Assembly: GCA_016934435.1 (NCBI GenBank)
Contig: JAFGSU010000285.1
Coordinates: 1 to 10,192, forward strand
Direction of reading: 5' to 3'
Source: Candidatus Zhuqueibacterota bacterium
GTDB taxonomy: Bacteria > Zhuqueibacterota > Zhuqueibacteria > Residuimicrobiales > Residuimicrobiaceae
DNA: 10,192 nt
The notes under the pieces were generated by a model, which had not been told where the DNA came from, made no database searches, and saw nothing but the letters and a program-made list of their open reading frames with translations. The translations under genes were made by a program, and so were the position numbers. Below are positions 7,202 through 10,192 of this stretch, piece after piece. Positions within the stretch are counted from its first letter, which is position 1; every line of letters begins with the position of its first letter.

Positions 7202-9493
7202 ATGATATCGAAAAAAATATTGATCAGTTTGAGTTGCCTGTGTGTCTCGATGTTTTTCATATCGGCCGCACAGCAACAATCGTCGGATGTGGATCGTGCA
7301 TTGAGCCAGGCGATGCAGTTATACCAGAATGATCAGCTGGAGCGAGCGGCGTCGCTGCTCAACAAGACCCTCGATAAAAATCCGGAAGCCCTGGAGGTCA
7401 TGCAACTGCTGGCGCAGATTGAAATGGATCGGGAGCGATGGGGGAAGGCCAAGGGGCTCTATAAAAAACTGAAGGAAAAGCGCCCGCGGGATTTACTGCC
7501 CCGTTACGCCCTGGGCATATGTTATCGCGAAACCGGCAAATACAAAGCGCTTTTATTGCGCATGCTGGACTGGCGCAAATCGCGTCAGTATTTCGAATAT
7601 GTTCTGGCCAAAGATCGTTCGTATCGGGACGTGTTTACGCAATATGCGCTGCTGCAGCGCTATCGTGGGCAATATTTCTCCTCTGTGGATTTGGCAGAAA
7701 GGCAGTTGCTTTACAATCCATCGGCAGAAAATGCGGCAGTTGAGCTCTTCCGCAGTTATGACCTGCTGCTTTTTCACGAAGACGCCTCCAGGGTGCAGTC
7801 CTGGCTACAAAAGCGCGACAATCCGGGTGCACAATATATGTTAGCTGAACTGGCGCGCAGACAGGAGAAATACCAAGCAGCCGATTCGATTTTTCAAACT
7901 CTGATGGCAAAGAGCGACCTGAATATCTCCAGAATTCCGATTATGCTTTCCCTGATACGCATGAGCGTGCAGCAAAATCAGGCCCTCACTGCCACGCGTC
8001 ATTTTCGCACCACACTGGATTCGCTGAAAGACATGACGGACCTAAATTTGTTATTCGAAGATATGCACTATGCTTTTTCGGATGATGATTTGAATAACTA
8101 TTCAAGGTTGAAGACGCTGGATGCTAAAAAACGCTTCCTGGAGGTTTTTTGGATCAAGCGCGATCCCCTGCCGGCCGCGGAGGAAAACATTCGTCTGACC
8201 GAACATTTTCGCCGGCTGGTTTATTCGGAGGCGTATTATCGGTTCGATGGATTTCGTCTCGAATTCAATAATCCCGACAAACTGCATTACCTTAAATTTC
8301 CCAGGGTTTTTGGCCTCAATCAAAAATTTAATGATAAAGGCCTGATTTATATCCGTCACGGAAAACCGCACGAGCGCGCCTTTTCCATGGGATCCAATGT
8401 CATTCAGAATGAGTCCTGGGTGTACTATCGCGATGGCAGGTATCCGAAAATGATGTTCCATTTTTTTATCGACGAGAATGCCATTGGCAACAACTGGCGA
8501 CTGGGAGCAGAAATTTCGCGCGAGATGCTGGAAAGCCGGTTGATGTTGGACCCCATTTTTCAGCAGATGTACATGGCCGACTATATGGAAAGGCTCCGCT
8601 ATGAGAGCGAGATCGCCATGAGAAGTAAAGAGGATGTTGAAGTAGGGCTCAACACCGACCGACACTCCTGGAGCGAGGATATCAAGCCCATTGAATTTCC
8701 CTATGGTTTGGCTGCCTTTCGCGGCGAAAATAACCGGACTCTGTACGATGCGACCCTGGCGCTTCCGTTTCAAAATGTTTGGCCGTCAAAGAAAGAGTAC
8801 AAGCCGGAACATGCCCTCTCCTTCGGGTTCGCTGTTTTCGATCCGCAATGGCAGGAAATTTATAAGAAAAACTGGCAGACCACCGCTTCCGACATTAAGC
8901 ACATGGCGGATTCCCTGGGTTCATTCATCGAACAGATTTCGTTCGAAACTTCCGCCACCCTCATGTACATCAGCATATTCATTAACCTGTCGGAAGAAAA
9001 CAAGGTCGGCGGATATCGATTCAATTATCACGGCAAACAATTCGATTACAGCCGTTTTGCCATGAGTGATATCGTCCTGTCGAATTATGTGAGTCCCAGC
9101 TCCACGCGCGATTCTTTCAGCAAACATGGTTTGAAGGTTTTGCCCAATCCGATGGGACGTTTCAGCAAAAAGGAACCGCTTTATGTCTATTTTGAATTGT
9201 ACAATTTGCCGGGCCGGGAAGGGAAATCCGTTGACTTTACGCTGCAATACCGTTTAAAATTATTGAAAAAACATGAAACCAATATTTTCACCCAGTTATA
9301 CAAACTGTTCAGCAAAGAGCGGGAAGAGACCTCGAATCTGGTGCAACGGTTTGCCGACAGGGAAATGTCGGTGGAATACCTGGCGCTGGACCTGGATAAA
9401 AAAACATCGGGCCGATACCAGCTGGAAGTGACTGCCCATATTCCCACTACCGATCAACGGGTGAGCAGTACGACGGAGTTTGATTTGCACTAG
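7202..9493 (+). CDS. Exported TPR-repeat protein with a degenerate GWxTD domain
   Basis: This is a 763-aa protein. Seen: a signal peptide (about residues 1-23, ending ISAAQ; no lipobox, as C12 and C14 lack the right -3 residue). TPR-like helical repeats span about 28-270 (ALSQAMQLYQNDQLERAASL, then WGKAKGLYKKLKEKRP, YALGICYRETGKY, AADSIFQTLM). The GWxTD-type region is about 305-440: LDAKKRFLEVFWIKRDPLPA, then NEYR-like ENIRLTEHFRRLVYSEAYYR, then FNDKGLIYIRHGKPHE (376-391). The eponymous Gly-Trp-x-Thr-Asp is reduced to KFNDKG, with only the Asp and following Gly kept. A beta-rich C-terminal region (about 495-763) looks like Ig-like or outer-surface strands. The family occurs as periplasmic proteins of unknown function. 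The start has AAGG at spacing 9. The gene follows a long leader and is likely monocistronic; the exact role is unknown. Confidence 0.85.
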   Translation: MISKKILISLSCLCVSMFFISAAQQQSSDVDRALSQAMQLYQNDQLERAASLLNKTLDKNPEALEVMQLLAQIEMDRERWGKAKGLYKKLKEKRPRDLLPRYALGICYRETGKYKALLLRMLDWRKSRQYFEYVLAKDRSYRDVFTQYALLQRYRGQYFSSVDLAERQLLYNPSAENAAVELFRSYDLLLFHEDASRVQSWLQKRDNPGAQYMLAELARRQEKYQAADSIFQTLMAKSDLNISRIPIMLSLIRMSVQQNQALTATRHFRTTLDSLKDMTDLNLLFEDMHYAFSDDDLNNYSRLKTLDAKKRFLEVFWIKRDPLPAAEENIRLTEHFRRLVYSEAYYRFDGFRLEFNNPDKLHYLKFPRVFGLNQKFNDKGLIYIRHGKPHERAFSMGSNVIQNESWVYYRDGRYPKMMFHFFIDENAIGNNWRLGAEISREMLESRLMLDPIFQQMYMADYMERLRYESEIAMRSKEDVEVGLNTDRHSWSEDIKPIEFPYGLAAFRGENNRTLYDATLALPFQNVWPSKKEYKPEHALSFGFAVFDPQWQEIYKKNWQTTASDIKHMADSLGSFIEQISFETSATLMYISIFINLSEENKVGGYRFNYHGKQFDYSRFAMSDIVLSNYVSPSSTRDSFSKHGLKVLPNPMGRFSKKEPLYVYFELYNLPGREGKSVDFTLQYRLKLLKKHETNIFTQLYKLFSKEREETSNLVQRFADREMSVEYLALDLDKKTSGRYQLEVTAHIPTTDQRVSSTTEFDLH

Positions 9494-9611
9494 AGACGGC
9501 AAAAAAGCAGCCCGGGGCAATTGGTTATGGTGTTCCTGGCTTTTAAGCGAGTGTTGGGAATTGCCGTGCTCCGACTTTGCAGTTTAAGGTTCACTGTTTC
9601 CGATTAAAAAC

Positions 9612-9740
9612 TTAATGTAGATAACCGAGCGCCAGGGCATACATCGTTTCGCTGTCTACAAGTTCCTTCAACAGCTCTGAGGGGGGCGCCTTTTCACTCC
9701 AATTTGCCAGTTATCACCGAATTTGCGACACAAGACTCAT
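9612..9740 (-). pseudogene. Possible relic of a coding sequence or mobile-element end
   Basis: On the minus strand the frame from ATG 9740 reads MSLVSQIR, hits tandem stops TGA-TAA, then stays open for 32 codons (LANWSEKAPPSELLKELVDS..., ending MYALALGYLH) to TAA at 9612. The residue composition is protein-like. A second frame over the same bases reads GDNWQIGVKRRPPQSC before a stop, so either frame could be the original and the other an accident. The stretch does not belong to either neighbouring gene. It may be the decayed end of an insertion sequence or another repeated element, but I cannot name a family. Chance open frame in non-coding DNA is a real alternative. Confidence 0.25.
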
Positions 9741-9768
9741 TGACTTTTAAAAAAAGATTACTTAAATT
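9740..9768 (+). promoter_or_regulatory. Candidate sigma70-type promoter for the murE-like gene
   Basis: TTGACT (9740-9745, 5 of 6 to consensus) and TAAATT (9763-9768, 4 of 6) are separated by 17 nt within a strongly AT-rich run. Transcription would begin near 9775, giving a leader of about 50 nt before ATG 9825. This suits a separate transcription unit after the long gap, although read-through from upstream cannot be excluded. Confidence 0.42.
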
Positions 9769-9824
9769 TATAGATTATTTTTAAGAAACCATGAATGTCT
9801 AATTCGTTGCAAAAAGGGACCAGG

Positions 9825-10192
9825 ATGGAACTGACTGATTATTTGGATGATTTGAAAGAAAAAAAAGTAACCGGCCGTCCTGCCGGCATTGAGGTGAAGG
9901 GTGTTGCCTACGATCCGCTGCGTATCGAGCCCGGTTTTATTTATGTCGCCATCAACATTTATACCCAGCTGGACAAGATTGAACTGCCCGATGGCCATCC
10001 GTTTGTGATGGATGCGATAAAAAAAGGCGCGGTGGCCGTTGTCCTGCAGCAGGATATGGACGTGCCCGAACAGGTCGTCAAGGTTGTGGTGCCCGATTCT
10101 CGTTTTGCCCTCGCCCTGCTCGCCAATCGTTTCTATGGATATCCCTCGAAACAATTTAGAATGATCGGCGTCACCGGCACCAACGGCAAAAC
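9825..10192 (+). CDS. murE: MurE-like UDP-N-acetylmuramoyl-tripeptide synthetase (N-terminal part, cut by window edge)
   Basis: Mur ligase that adds the third stem-peptide residue (usually meso-diaminopimelate) to UDP-MurNAc-L-Ala-D-Glu in the cytoplasm. Only 122 complete codons are visible. Seen: the N-terminal UDP-substrate domain with YDPLRIEPGFIYVAI (29-43, the usual place of the DSRxVxPGxxFVA motif), DGHPFVMDAIKKGAVAVVLQ (56-75) and VVVPDSRFALALLANRFYG (87-105). The start of the ATP-binding P-loop TGTNGK(T) lies at 117-123, where the window ends. The start has AAGGGA at spacing 5, which decides ATG 9825 over an in-frame TTG at 9807. Identity as MurE rather than MurF or another Mur ligase rests on the GVTGTNGKT context and the VPDSRxALALLA stretch. 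The loop between YVAI and DGH is longer than I expect for MurE, so a paralogue is possible. It is not next to other visible division or wall genes. Confidence 0.85.
   Translation, partial: MELTDYLDDLKEKKVTGRPAGIEVKGVAYDPLRIEPGFIYVAINIYTQLDKIELPDGHPFVMDAIKKGAVAVVLQQDMDVPEQVVKVVVPDSRFALALLANRFYGYPSKQFRMIGVTGTNGK

Larger units (their letters stand above)
9494..9824. other. 331-nt intergenic region: relic sequence and promoter, no intact gene
   Basis: No intact gene is seen here. The first part carries a 7-bp inverted repeat GGCAATT (9516-9522)/AATTGCC (9559-9565) with a 36-nt loop, too open and without a following T-run to be a normal terminator. The middle part, read on the minus strand, has coding-like sequence broken by stops (given separately). 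The last part is very AT-rich and carries the promoter of the downstream gene. No convincing rho-independent terminator follows the gene that ends at 9493. Confidence 0.5.

Noticed and set aside
7027..7260. 77-codon minus-strand frame overlapping the GWxTD gene start
   Set aside because: It starts inside the signal peptide coding region of a well-supported gene, has no ribosome binding site and no recognisable family.
7202..7270. Lipoprotein signal in the GWxTD protein (Cys at residues 12 and 14)
   Set aside because: Neither Cys has the required aliphatic residue at -3 and small residue at -1 in the right place; a signal peptidase I site near residues 22-23 fits better.
9507..9522. GCCCGGGGC near the GWxTD gene stop as a terminator
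   Set aside because: The two halves are adjacent and leave no loop, and no T-run follows on the plus strand; the T-run on the minus strand does not follow a usable stem either.
9670..9695. GGCGCC followed by TTTT as a terminator on the plus strand
   Set aside because: GGCGCC is a dyad without a loop and cannot form a terminator hairpin; neighbouring bases do not extend a stem.
1..10192. tRNA genes, CRISPR array or intact insertion sequence
   Set aside because: No GTTCGA-type T-loop in a cloverleaf context, no spaced direct repeats and no transposase motif were seen in any intergenic region.

Overview
The window looks like chromosomal DNA of a Gram-negative, respiring bacterium. I would guess a member of the wider FCB group (Calditrichota, KSB1 or Ignavibacteria-like). 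This is an inference from two things: a GWxTD-type TPR protein, a family I associate with such lineages, and a System I cytochrome c maturation operon with non-proteobacterial accessory genes. No rRNA or other phylogenetic marker is present to settle it.

Left half (1-5463, all minus strand): a compact cytochrome c maturation operon read from right to left. It runs ccmF (TTG start at 5463), a small membrane-anchored zinc-ribbon protein with a CcmI-like segment (start 3500), a signal-peptide/beta-domain/one-TM/coiled-coil protein (start 3048), ccmA (start 1870), ccmB (start 1164) and the N-terminal third of ccmC (start 365), which is cut by the left edge. Junctions are overlaps or short gaps except for a 121-nt spacer between ccmB and ccmC. 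CcmA and CcmB form the ABC module. CcmC handles haem at its WWD domain, and CcmF belongs to the haem lyase. The two unnamed proteins sit exactly where accessory haem-lyase genes would be expected. CcmD, CcmE, CcmG and CcmH are not in the window.

Middle (5464-6948): a 201-nt AT-rich divergent intergenic region, then on the plus strand a polytopic membrane protein with a C-terminal endonuclease/exonuclease/phosphatase domain that retains its catalytic residues.

Right half (6949-10192, plus strand): a 253-nt leader with a good sigma70-type promoter, then a 763-aa exported TPR protein with a degenerate GWxTD domain. A 331-nt gap follows. It holds what looks like a decayed coding or mobile-element relic on the minus strand and a promoter for the next gene. 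That gene is the start of a MurE-like peptidoglycan ligase, cut by the right edge just after its P-loop begins.

No tRNA, rRNA, CRISPR array, intact insertion sequence or convincing intrinsic terminator was recognised. The most unusual content is the pair of accessory proteins embedded in the ccm operon and the relic upstream of murE.
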